Source: Siphonodentalium dalli
Taxonomy: Eukaryota; Mollusca; Scaphopoda; Gadilida; Siphonodentaliidae
Assembly: GCA_032622095.1 (NCBI GenBank)
Contig: CP136066.1
Location: 59,426,609 to 59,490,608 of the forward strand
Length of the DNA: 64,000 bases
Reading direction: 5' to 3'
Shown here: positions 34,046 through 45,580 of the stretch, piece by piece
Numbering within the stretch: the first letter of the stretch is position 1
Layout: every line of letters starts with the position of its first letter
The notes under the pieces: model-generated
What the model saw: only the letters and a program-made list of their open reading frames with translations
What the model was told of the DNA's origin: nothing
Databases searched by the model: none
Translations under genes and position numbers: made by a program

Positions 34046-35034
34046 TAACTATGCTTAAAAGCCATGTCCTGATTGGCCAGTGGCCCGAGTTACCATGGCT
34101 ATCTCGTTCCAGTTTTGTGGTACAATTCTACTTTTTCCAATTGTACCACGAAAAAAATCGGTTTATTCAGATCGCCGCACGCGACTTTTCCCGTCTTTTC
34201 TAACTCCGCGCAAACGGGGCATCAACGGAGTACACCCGCACCCGTAACTCTTTTAATTAATTTGCTACTTCTTGACAATCTTGCGAATTTTCTAGCGATT
34301 TTTCGCTTGAAACCAGTTTTGTTGCCAATGAATATGGTCCAAATGATGTTATTATATACTGATATATGTTACGGCCAAAGAAAGTTACTTAATAAGTATA
34401 TTAAATGACAAAATAAATCCATGGGGCCGGGCTGTGCATTCGTCGATTCGAATCTCGATCATATTCGATATTTCGGAATCAAGTTGAAAATGAAAGCGCT
34501 TGTTCACCAGTACAGAAGGGGAATAAGATTATAGTTTAGTAAACTTGATCATTTAGATCGCTTTGTGTAAGGAAAATGGTCCATAGTCGATGATAATATT
34601 CATGTTGTCCCAACAACGTTCAACACAGAAATGACAGCAATCGTATTTCCTGTACAATTTAAATGAAAGACACGGGCGCCGCTGAAAACACATCGTTTTT
34701 TAGCCAATCACAACGATTATTCACGCAAACAAATTACTGGAGTACGGTACTCCATGCAAAGAATCTAGTACGCCCAATACGAATTACACCACGAAATGTT
34801 TTCTCACCTGAGACCGAAAAAGCGCAGTATTTCGTTGACTATTCAGTCGAATTGTGACCATAAACTTTCAGTCGTATTACAAAAGAAATAAATACACGGT
34901 GTATCGGTGTGTATGGTCAAGTTGTACCACAAAAAACTTATTGTAGGACTCCGCTACGCGTCGTCCTACAATCAGTTTTTTGTGGTACAACTTGACCATA
35001 CACACCTCTACACCGTGTATTTATTTCTTAAATA
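34046..35034. other. Insertion splitting the minisatellite, ending in a palindrome
   Basis: It contains a small hairpin with GTGGTACAATT arms at 34117-34151. At 34883-35029 there is a near-perfect palindrome (AAGAAATAAATACACGGTGT, GGTCAAGTTGTACCACAAAA arms, GTCCTACAAT core). The middle (34160-34880) has short frames only and no recognisable gene. Confidence 0.6.
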
Positions 35035-35350
35035 TACCTGGAGTGACTATGGTCATGGAGGGGGTGTATTATGTGTATGTCTTTGGTGGCTATATAGCCA
35101 TGGGTGTGGCGAATAGGCATACAGGGAGTGACTATATGGTCATGGGGCAGGTGTTCGAGTATGCCTGGTGTGCCTGCGTGGTGACTCCTGGCTGTGGGGT
35201 GTACGGGTATACACAGGTGTGATGCTATGATCATGGATGAGGTGTATGTGTATACGGCGAATGGCTATATGGTCATTTGTGTGGTGTTTATGTATATATG
35301 GAGTGACTATATGGTAATGGTGGGTTGTACGTGTACATACCTTTGGTGGC
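35035..35350 (+). repeat. Degenerate ~48-bp minisatellite, second part
   Basis: Same unit as 33535-34045. Downstream, 35351-36160 shows nothing I can name. Confidence 0.75.
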
Positions 35351-36160
35351 TATCGCTTCCCACAATAACTATGAATATGTCAATCGATAGAGCGGTCACG
35401 CCAGATAGTTCACAATATTGATGGCGTTTATGTACAATGGGGGAAACGTTAAACGGTTTCCCTGAAACATTTGATAAATTTTGATGCTAATGGGCCAGAG
35501 TAGCTACATATTATGGTCCATCTCAGTTCCGTTTGAAAGTTCTGCCCATTTCATTTCAAAGGCATAGCCAGAATCCCAAAAGAAGTTTTCAGCAAAATTC
35601 CATACTGCAACCTTTAAAATGAAATTGTCATGCTTCAGAATGTACTGAGACGACCAGAATAGAATATTTATTTGTTAGCTGATTAAGTAACATGTTTAGA
35701 AACCAAGTGAGTCATTAAATGCTGCCTTTTCGGAACAGCAAATAATAATGTTCGGGATATATGTGAAAACTAAGCTTTTACTAAATTTGGTTGCCATTTT
35801 GCAAGCTATCTTAAGTAATTTGGTCCAAAAGACATCAGTGTGACACTTAAGACAGATTATCAACAATAAACACATTTTTTACAAAAGATATTTCCATTTT
35901 ACTTTTAAAAAATGGTCCAAATGAAAAGTTAATTTTGCTAATTTTGATGTCAAGTTTGTGATGGAACATTCCAATATATCTGGAAATGTTAGTGGTTACA
36001 ATGGTAACTAGAATGCACTCAGAGAGATGCCAACGTGCGCAAAAATGTAATAAAAAATAATTAAAAAAATAATTTCACTGTATTTTACTTAATTTATTTT
36101 ATTTTATTTTATTTAATGTTAGCAAAAAAAGACAATTACAATCTTCAATAATTTTATTTA

Positions 36161-36328
36161 GGGGATAACAGTGTGATGTTTTGTGATTTCGGAAAGGTAC
36201 ATGGCGAATATACTGTGGCAAATTTAGTTAATGGGCGACGGCGGAGCCGGAGCCCATTAACGGGTATTTGCCACAGTATATTCGTCATGTACCTTTCCGA
36301 AATCACAAAACACCACACTGTTATCCCC
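36161..36328. mobile_element. Palindromic MITE, GGGGATAACAGTGTG ends
   Basis: Near-perfect palindrome (GGGGATAACAGTGTGATGTT and complement, TATACTGTGGCAAAT arms). A partial, diverged relative (GTGGTGTTTTG...TTCTGAAAGTACATGTA) is seen at about 36745-36810. The 36329-37753 stretch otherwise holds no recognisable gene. The 91-codon frames at 37421-37706 are not supported by anything else. Confidence 0.75.
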
Positions 36329-37753
36329 ATTATAATGCTCTTCGAACTTAAAAATGTTATTTAGACAAACAAATGGCTCGTAATTATCAACGAAATGTGC
36401 GGCCATAGAAAACACTCAGCCAATTCACGACTTTTTATTTTAAATTTAATGCGCTAGATAAAATATAGTCCCCCAATTACCATCGCTCTTATCGTTAAAA
36501 ATACTGATAAACATGAAAAATTGCCACCTCAAATAGAAATAAATATGCACAACAATTAGTTTCTGCATGTACCTGATGTCTTTTTCAGATGTTTACCACT
36601 TACAAATTGCGGTTTTAATTTTACCGCGATCTTGAAGTTGAATTGAAACAATGGGAAATTGTTTACTCAATGCGATGTATTTCACGCCATGTCTGTCGCG
36701 GTTTCATGTCAAGAAATTTGGTAAAATGATATCGAGACACTGACATTGGTGGGGTATAACGTTGTGGTGTTTTGTATTTTCTGAAAGTACATGTATACAG
36801 GGCGAATGTACTGACTGTCAATTTTCGACAAAAGCCACATCGCTGGTTTGTTTATATAGCAATGAACTAGTAACGGAAGTCAGTGCCAAGGGCGTCAACT
36901 ATATAATCTACTCCGTAACGTCGCCGGCATGTACTGCGTAAGGGTGACGTCATGGAGTGAAATCGGTAGGGTGACACCAACGTACGTACCTACGAATCTG
37001 GCTGATCGCCATACTGTTGCGCGAGCGCACGTAACAATTAAACAATGGGCATCATCAATGTTAGTATTCAATGTATAGAAGGTATATTAGTCGATTTTAA
37101 ACACCAACCACAACTTGTAACCGATTGCAGGGCACGCTGGGGCAATATCTACCATTTTCCATTATTTTGCTGCCATTTTGGTGACCATTTTTAGCTAGTG
37201 ACAATTTTTTATCCATTGGGTTGGAATATTCATAAGTAATGGTATGCCTGACTTACATTGCATAGTTCTGCCCATTACTTGTTGAAATATGACTAGAATC
37301 CAAATGGTGATCTTCGGTGAAATTTATACCGCGTTCTGTAAAATCAAATATTTGATGGATCAAAAAAAGTTAAATTGCCGATAAAAAGCAATTAATAGTC
37401 ACAAATATAAAATTTTAAAGATGAATACCCATGCGCCATGGGATAGCATGCGATATTTTTCAACAATTCTCTGTCCTCAATACAATGCAGAGTTCAAGCT
37501 GGGTGCCGAAAACACCTTTTCCTACAGCTGGGTACAAAAGAAAACACCAAAATATAATGACAATGACCCTTCAGTGTGGAAGGATGCTAACATCCATAAC
37601 ATCCAGTGGGCTTGGTCAATTTATTTTTGTCAAAAATTATTTGCCCCGTTGGCTGGCGTTTGGGGAAATAACTTTTTTCCATCTGGTGATATATAAAAAT
37701 AAGTGAAATGTACCACCATACGATGGGCTTCATCCATTGATTTTCACCAGAGT

Positions 37754-37960
37754 TACAGTAATGCCCTAAGTAATCGGCTGCTTTAACCACAGCAGAATTA
37801 TGGGTAACTTTTCAGGATTTAGTCGGAAATATGGCTTGTTGCCATTCACCGGAAAGCTCTCCCCGATGAATGGCAACAAGCCATATTTCCGACTAAATCC
37901 TGAAAAGTTACCCATAATTCTGGTGTAGTTAAAGAGTCGATTACTTAGGACATTACTGTA
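37754..37960. mobile_element. Palindromic MITE, TACAGTAATGCCC ends, copy 2
   Basis: Full-length relative of 9218-9405. Both arms keep the AATTATGGGTAACTTTTCAG block that the first copy has lost on one side. Confidence 0.8.
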
Positions 37961-38151
37961 CGGATCTTCCGTCTTGAACTTAGAAAACAGTCAAATGTTT
38001 CCACCATACTAACATTTATCATTGTCCCTTTGCCCACTCTAAAACTGCATTCAGTTTGTAAATTTAAAGGGACGAAATCATTATTATGTAAACAAAAATG
38101 TTAGAGTGATTAATTTGTCAACAAACTTCTCTAATCGTGCAGTACGCTAGG

Positions 38152-39814
38152 GTGCGTTCATACGCTGACAATATTGCACCGCAAACTGTCAAAATGCCAG
38201 CTGCAAAATTGCCAAAACGGATTAATTTCTACCAGTTATCAACAAATCAGCGTTAGTAGTGATCATGTACGACAGCGGTTTTTGCATGATTGCTGATATC
38301 TCTAGAGATGTTTGCAATATATTAAGAACACAGTGCGTGTTGGTATTCTTAGGCCAGTCAAAATGTCACTTGATATGTTGGAATGTGAGATCACCACGGA
38401 CAGCTCCATCGATGGGATGCTGCTGATATATGAGTACCATAAATGTCACCTAGAGAGATGGTGGGTCCGCCCTTAGCTCAACGAAGAAAACCGACGACTT
38501 TCTTACTTTCGAGAAATTCCATTGGTACCCGCCTTGCACTGGTGTTTTCAACTGGTACCACAAGCTTTCAAACTGTCGGTGGAAAGTCCTAGCCTAACAT
38601 CCATGATTGGCAATTTTCTAAGTCACCCTTGTAATATACATACATTATTTAATCTGAATCTGTATTATCAAAGTTTCCAACTATTGGAAATTCCCATCGT
38701 AATACCACCTATATGGTTGATAACTGATTGCTACATTTCGGTCTAAAAACAATAAATATTACACTTAATACTGTTGGTATATCAAATTATCATGCAGCAG
38801 AAAATTCACACTATTTTCGTCGGAAAATTCCAACTATATAATGTTGTGTCATGCATGTACTGCTGTACTTTGGGGATCCACCCTTCACACACGTCCCTGG
38901 TGGTCAATATTGCCTTCATTGAAATAGGTTTATGAAAATATTGAAAATGTTCATATATATATATTAACTAATTGGGCTATCTGGCGTTGCCAATGCGAGT
39001 TAGAATGTATGTTATATGCTTTATGTCAGTCCTAAATGTACATACTAATAGCCTACACATATATACGAAATAATTGACTGCATAGTTGTATACGAACCAT
39101 TATCACAACTGTCAAGACCCCCACAATGACACAAGCAACATCACTTTCAAAACAACTATATTAAATCAATACAGTGGGTATACGATCATCGCAATCTGGG
39201 CTAGAATGGCACGGGTTCCAACCCCGACATGGGCGAAGATCTGGACATCTCAATGTGCCATTCATATCGATACGTGGGCACGTGGCAATGTCGATAATAC
39301 ATCAGAAATTATCAAGTTCATTGAATTAAGCACATTTGAAACAACGAATACTCATACCGAGTCCGTGCCTCCATAAATCTTATATATCTTTGGTTAATTT
39401 GGCGACATTGTTTGTGTCCATTTTGCCAGCCCCCTTCCTTTAGCTCCAATATTTCTGAAAAGTACCACTTTCGGAACTCTTTATACCACGTCATGAAATT
39501 CTTCGCGTATGTATACATGTACAGGTATAATTATGACCATAGCTGAGAACAAACAGTTCTATAAATGCCTCTCCCCGATACACAATTCGAATTAAGGACG
39601 ACACGGACACTTGTAATTAATGTTAGTGGCCTCGTTTTGTGGGCACCGGCAAATAGGTAGACTCCGTTATCATAACTCGTCGTTGATTGTTGTCAGCCAG
39701 CCACGAAGGAGCACGAGCTAGTCGGCAGCCTGCAAAAATGCCAGCAAACAAAAAGACCATCGGGCATGGCATTTTTGCAGTTTGCAGTGCAATTTTGCCA
39801 GCGTATGAACGTAG
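38152..39814. mobile_element. 1.66-kb non-autonomous element with ~50-bp inverted ends
   Basis: TGCGTTCATACGCTGACAA...CGCAAACTGTCAAAATGCC at 38153-38200 recurs inverted at about 39765-39813 with few mismatches. The interior has only short frames with no recognisable transposase. No target duplication could be assigned. The flanks 37961-38151 and 39815-40036 are unassigned. Confidence 0.65.
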
Positions 39815-40036
39815 GCCTACCTTTAATCTAATTTAGTCTCGATATGATTTTCAGAATATTGTTGAATATTTTGATCTTTTCTCATGTTTACCACTGTAAC
39901 AGTAATGTTTACATAACAATGGTTTTGACATGCAAAATCTAATTATTGGAGAGTTATTCATAATAATGAAAGTAAGAACAAAGTCGGTCTATATTTCCAT
40001 ATACTTGTTGATGATAGTCGTTCTCAGACTTTTATG

Positions 40037-41544
40037 TTAAGGGTCAGACGCACGTTTTGCTAAAAATGTCCTGGTATTTCAAAATTATGGAGCCCCGGAG
40101 GTGACATCCGAATTATTTTTTTTAAGTCGTGGCCACGAGAATAAAGTCGTGGCCACGAGAATATGAAGTCGTGGCCACGAGCATATGAAGTCGTGGCCAC
40201 GAGAATATGAGGTCGTGGCCACGAGACTACAAGTCGTGGCCACGAGAATAAAGTCGTGGCCACGAGCATAAAGTCGTGGCCACGACTTTATTCTCGTGCC
40301 CACGACTTTATTCTCGTGGCCACGAACATATTCTCGTGGCCACGACTTCATAGTCTCGTGGCCACGACTTCATATTCTCGTGGCCACGACTTCATATTCT
40401 CGTGGCCACGACTATATTCTCGTGGCCACGACCATATTCTCGTGGCCACGACATTATGCTCGTGGCCACGACTCCATATTCTCGTGGCCACGACATTATT
40501 CTCGTGGCCACGACTTTATGCTCGTGGCCACGACTTTATTCTCGTGCCCACGACTTCGTAGTCTCGTGGCCACGACCTCATATTCTCGTGGCCACGACTT
40601 CATATGCTCGTGGCCACGACTTCATATTCTCGTGGCCACGACTTTATTCTCGTGGCCACGACTTAAAATAAAAAATTCGGATGTCACCTCCGGGGCTCCA
40701 TACAAAATGGATTTTCTCAAAATCTGTTAGGAATATCTTTGTGAAATTTGGTGCAAGCGATTATTGTGACACAATATTTAAGAACCATCGACCAATTGGA
40801 TATTATAACCTCATTTACTTTACTTTTATGGCATGGACAATATCTAAAATTTCACTGTTTTCAAGTACCAAGAACTTCTGTAAAATATATCTTTTTAAAA
40901 GTTTGTGAAATTTAATGATTATTTTCAATTAAGAAAGGCAACTATACACAAACAAATTTCAATATTTGAGGATTTTCATGCCATGCCAATTGGGCTGAGA
41001 TGAGTTGTGGGTCATGGGTTCATAACCAAGTTAAAGCTGACCACTATATCTCTTAACACTGTGGCCTAATTCCTGTTGGTTGCTCCCTGCTTGAGTGGAC
41101 CACACTGCATATCAACATTTGCTTGCATTGGGTTGGATATTTGACTGCTTTATTCTTCATTGTAATATATGGAGTATGATGCTAATATCATGCTATATTA
41201 TGCAATTAAAAATCTAACTCAACATTGTGATACAAGTGAAGCCTCCTCTCTTAGAGCCAAGACAATAAGCTATTTGTGATTGGAGTTTTGTGTGAAATTA
41301 TCAATTATACTAGCAGTTCTTGGTACCGAAAGGGACAAAAAAATTAATAATATTTTCAACCTCTCAAATGTATTAAAATCCATTGTTTTTGTTGTCTCTT
41401 CATAATTGCTCAGATTCTACATACAATGAAGATGATGAGATGTGAAATTCAAAATATTTTACCAGATAGATCCAGAGAAATTCTTTGTTGAAAATCTCTT
41501 GCCATTTTTGGTTGGATTTATGCAAAACGTGCATCTCCCCTTAA
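40037..41544 (-). mobile_element. TTAA element (TTAAGGGnnAGACGCACGTTTTGC ends), copy 1
   Basis: The ends are TTAAGGGTCAGACGCACGTT and ACGTGCATCTCCCCTTAA. Without the insert at 40086-40702 it is about 890 bp and corresponds to 41613-42499 and 50031-50974. It is inverted relative to its neighbour at 41613. TTAA at both ends suggests piggyBac-type mobilisation in trans. Confidence 0.75.
40086..40702. mobile_element. Satellite-core foldback element with CAAAAT target duplication
   Basis: The inverted ends TATGGAGCCCCGGAGGTGAC and complement enclose about 29 copies of an 18-22 bp unit containing the 12-bp palindrome TCGTGGCCACGA. Orientation of the linkers (GAATA versus TATTC) flips near 40275. 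CAAAAT occurs at 40080-40085 and 40703-40708. The two sibling elements show the empty site with a single copy. Frames through it (SWPRLYSRGHD-type repeats) are not genes. Confidence 0.85.
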
Positions 41545-41612
41545 TTCTCATGAACCCACTTCATGAACCCACTTCATGAGTCAACTGTCAAATCAAATAA
41601 ATTTGTTTCCGT

Positions 41613-42499
41613 TTAAGGGGGAGACGTACGTTTTGCATAAATCCAGACAAAAATGGCAAGAAATTGGTGAAAAATCTTGACTTTCACTTTTCATTATCTT
41701 CATTTTATCAATTATTAAGAGACGATGAAAACAATGGATAAATTTCCGGTACCAAAAACTTCTAGAATAATGTATAATTACACAAAACACTGCAGTCACC
41801 AAAGAGCTTATTGTCTTGGCTCTATTAAAGGGGGCTTCATTTTTATTATAATGTTTGAGTTAGATTTGTAATTGCATAATATAGCATCATACCCCCATAT
41901 ATTATAATGAAGGATAAAGCATGCAGTCGTACATACTCCAATCCAATGAAAACAAATATTGATATGCAGTGTGGTCCACTCAAGCAGGGAGCAATCAACT
42001 CGAATTAGGCCACATTGTTAAGAGATGTGGTGGTCAGCTTTGAGTTGGTTATGAATCCATTACACAGAACACATCTCAGCCCAATTATTCACCGATCAAC
42101 AGGCATCACATGAACATTCTCAAATATAGAAAATTAGTTATGGGTATAGTTGGCTTTCTAATTGAAAATAATCATTAAATTTCATGAATCAAGAAAAATT
42201 AACTCTCCTCGAATGATCTTCAGCTAGGATATCATGGATATATGAACTGCACTTTTGAAAAAAATATATTTTAAAGAAGTTCTTGGTATCGGAAAACTGT
42301 GACATATTAAATGTTGTTCATGCCATAAAAGTAAAGTAAATGCGATTATAATTATTATATTAAATGAGTCGGTGGTTCTTAAATATTGTGCCACAATAAT
42401 CGCTTGTACCAAATTCCACAAAGAAATTTCCGACAGATTTTGAGAAAATCCATTTTGAAATAACAGGAAATTTTGGCAAAAGGTGCGTCTGACCCTTAA
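41613..42499 (+). mobile_element. TTAA element (TTAAGGGnnAGACGCACGTTTTGC ends), copy 2
   Basis: The ends are TTAAGGGGGAGACGTACGTT and GGTGCGTCTGACCCTTAA. Shared interior blocks with copies 1 and 3 include GTGGTCCACTCAAGCAGGGA and GTTCTTAAATATTGTG. It lies 69 bp from copy 1 in opposite orientation. The 42500-42709 stretch is unassigned. Confidence 0.8.
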
Positions 42500-42709
42500 T
42501 AACTATATTTATATATTAACTTGCAAACAGATACAAAAACATATAGTCATGCATTCATACATGTACGTTATCATGTTGTTGTTGTATGCAAAATTATAGC
42601 GGGAGACATTGGCTCATTCTGTACACTATATATATATGCATAATACACTAAGTCGACTGCCCTCATAACTGAATACCACTCACAGTCCAATTCGTAGATA
42701 TGGTCGTTG

Positions 42710-43277
42710 TTAAAGGGATACTGTACTCAAAAGTTGTTGTTGGTTTCTATAGTCTCCGAGTCGTAGAATAAGGTAATCGATTATTTGAAAGTCTGTTGAG
42801 TACGAAGTAATGTTACGGATGACAGATTAGTCGGAATGCGAAAATACAAATTGTCGTTGTCGAGTAATTTGTCTACAGTTTTCAAGCAAATGTATCAAAT
42901 AAATGTTAAATTATATCAATACGAGTGTCATATACGCATTTAAGTTATTGTATAGTCACTAGTCAGTGAGTGGCTTGTGTTTACGCCCCGTATCAACATA
43001 ATATTTTACACGATCATGTGGGCCATGCGTTTCCCAATCCACTATCCGTTAATTAATTTTATTACGTCTTGTACACGGAAATTCGTAATTTAATTTATGG
43101 CTCCATCCATAAATTTAATTTATATCGAATTATTAACTTTGAATTTAAGATGATCTATTGACTTGAACGATTACAGAATACATCTTCGACTCAAATTACT
43201 TATTTTTCTATATAATATCGATATTAGATCGTTATTACCGGGAAATATATTGAAAATGGCGTACAGTACCCCTTTAA
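42710..43277 (+). mobile_element. TTAA element (TTAAAGGGGTACTGTAC type), copy 2
   Basis: TTAAAGGGATACTGTACTCA to GCGTACAGTACCCCTTTAA. It is colinear with 53330-53901. TTAA ends, no coding capacity. Confidence 0.8.
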
Positions 43278-43295
43278 GAGTTATAATCCGTTCAA

Positions 43296-43355
43296 TTCTA
43301 CATCTATTCTTAATTTTCAAAATGTGTGACTTATTTATAGACATGACGTGAACTT
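43296..43355 (+). repeat. 60-bp segment shared with 49366-49425
   Basis: ATTCTACATCTATTCTTAAT through GACATGACGTGAACTTTGTT is present at both places with one or two differences. At 49366 it directly abuts the truncated LINE fragment. A degenerate 80-bp direct duplication (GCATTAAATCGTATGGAAAC type) lies at 43493-43620. Confidence 0.75.
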
Positions 43356-43740
43356 TGTTCAACTCATACTCGTCTATTCAGCGATACAGCTATACTACAC
43401 AGTATGTTATGGCGCTCCAGTATTCATTACGCGTTATAGCCCCACTGTTATACTCCGCCTTTATCTGGCGTATTCACGCCTCTAAGATTATTGAGATATA
43501 ACATAATACGTGATGGCATTAAATCGTATGGAAACACAGCAATTGTGTGGGCTGCGTGACGTGAATATGTATTGAGAAATAACGTCATACGTAATGACAT
43601 TAAATATCATGGAAACCCGCGAAAAAAAAATCACATTTATTGTTTTAGTGTTTTAAGTTATTTCCTTCATAAAAGGAGTCTTAGTAATAAGGAACCCTCT
43701 CAATACTTTAGAATATAGAATTAACCTTTAAAATAACAAA

Positions 43741-43835
43741 ACCTTCGGAATAGCGAACCTTCGGAATAGCGAACCTTCGGAATAGAGAACATTCGGAATA
43801 GTGAACCTTCGGAATAGCGAACCTTCGTAATAGAG
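43741..43835 (+). repeat. 16-bp tandem repeat
   Basis: Six copies of GAACCTTCGGAATAGC with small variations. The stretch 43836-44435 before the gag remnant has no recognisable feature, and I could not identify a 5' LTR there. Confidence 0.9.
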
Positions 43836-44435
43836 ACATGTCCCCGCTAAGTTTCAGTGCAATTTTACTGCCATTATCGTGAACAGTGCTCAACACGGAC
43901 GCATTTGGTATTAAACGATGGTTATTATGTGTAAAGTTATCAAACGTGCAGTGAAATATAAATACGGACAATGTGCATCTTTCGCACAATGAACTACTAT
44001 ACATATAGGAATTACGAGTAGCTTATATTGTTGTCGTGTGTGTTTCGTACGGTCTAAACACATTTTCACAGAAGTGACGACTGCGAGTCCATTTGGGAGA
44101 AATAGTGCCGTTCATTGCGTTCAATCTTCTTGCCACACACAATATTGTGATACATGTATAGTTATGTTCGTATTTAATTGTGTTGTTTACATGTCAAATA
44201 TTGTCAGTTGTACACTAGATGAATGCATGCAAAGCTCGCGTGCCCATATACTTGGTTTCTCGAATCCGTAATCGTAACTACGGATATTGAAAATCGACAA
44301 CTGATAGAAAGAACACATATTCTAGTGATGTACCTGTAGCACGTACCCTATTCGTAATTCATATGTGCAGTAGGTTATTATGCGTAAGATGGCAAGTGCC
44401 AACACAGCAAATGATAACTTAAGGTATATATAGGC

Positions 44436-45580
44436 ATGCATGCTATAATGCGTTGTGCTAAATACCACCCGAACCGAAATGTTCCTAGAAAATCCGGTGA
44501 AAAACGAAAACAATTTGTAACACCAGATAGCTATGATGGCACAGGATCATGGTTCTATTACCAAGCAAACTTTGAAATTTGTGCCAAAATAAATGGATGG
44601 GAAATTGATGACAAGGGCCTTTATCTAGGCGCATCCTTGAGAGGATTGGCTCAAGGAATACTCAGCGACCCACTCCCAGGACGAGAACAAGACTACAACG
44701 TTCTTGTTGCTGCGATAGAAGGCCGATTTGCTGCCAAAACCCAGACTGACTTGTATATATGGTACAATTGCGTGAACGACGATAAAGGGCAGGAGAGAGC
44801 CTCCCTGAAATGGGACAGAGCATCCGACGTCTGGCCAATATGGCACATCATACTGCATCACATGAATTGAGAGACACCTTGGCAAAGGACCAATTCATTG
44901 ATGGGTTGTATTATCCAGATATACGGCTCAGGGTAAAACAAGCACGATAATGGGGAGATTAAACAAAGAATGACAAACTTGGAGAACCAAAACAATGAGA
45001 AAAAGAGTAACACAAATGAGTCCTGCATGGAGGAACTGTCGTGATGATAGACAGTGGAGACAGAATTATAATGACAGTCCTGATTATAACACAGACGAAT
45101 ACAAAGAACGCACCAGATGCAGAACATCTCACAATCCACGCGACATGTGTCCTAATGCCTATCGTGGTAGGGGAGACCAGCAGAACACAATTAAGTGGAT
45201 ATCGTAACTCCAAGGAGTTTGTTAGATACAGCTCTTCTGAAGAGGAGACCTGTATTTAGATTGCAATCTCTATGGGCAGCCAGTGAGGTTTCTGAATGAT
45301 ACTGGAGCAACAGTTTCCATGTTCTCAAAGAAACTATGACTACTTATCGGAAGATAAACCCAAACTGGATACCCATCTATTTGGTGATTTTGAGACAATA
45401 AATGGAATGAAAATAGATTACCATGGTGCAGCAGAATGTGAGATAGTGGTCGAAGATGAAACTATCAAACAACGCATGCTAGTGGTTGACATAAGCCTAG
45501 ACGTAATTATTGGCCTAAATGCTATAATAAAGCATCATAATTTATTGTTGTGGACGCTCCATATGCCATATGTTACATGA
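44436..45580 (+). pseudogene. gag and protease remnant of a Ty3-type LTR retrotransposon
   Basis: The first frame (44436-44870) reads TPDSYDGTGSW, FEICAKINGW and LYLGASLRGLAQGIL, the capsid layout of invertebrate Ty3/gypsy gag proteins. At 44862 the frame shifts and the gag continues (LRDTLAKDQFIDGLY...RLRVKQAR). A degraded zinc-knuckle region follows at 45110-45150 (only part of the Cys/His pattern is left). The retropepsin comes next: GQPVRFLNDTGATVSMFS at about 45270-45325 with the DTGA catalytic motif, then, after a one-base frameshift, VVDISLDVIIGLNAI at 45480-45530. Reverse transcriptase, RNase H and most of integrase are absent. It is non-functional, and no matching LTR pair was found. 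Confidence 0.8.

Noticed and set aside
37421-37706. Two overlapping 91-codon frames
   Set aside because: No recognisable motif, no splice context, and two alternative frames open equally. Chance is sufficient.
40119-40664. CRISPR-like array
   Set aside because: Spacers are only 6-10 bp, AT-rich and not unique, orientation flips in the middle, and the organism is a eukaryote.
40085-40730. SWPRLYSRGHD-repeat frames on both strands
   Set aside because: Translation of the TCGTGGCCACGA array. The frames run through element boundaries.
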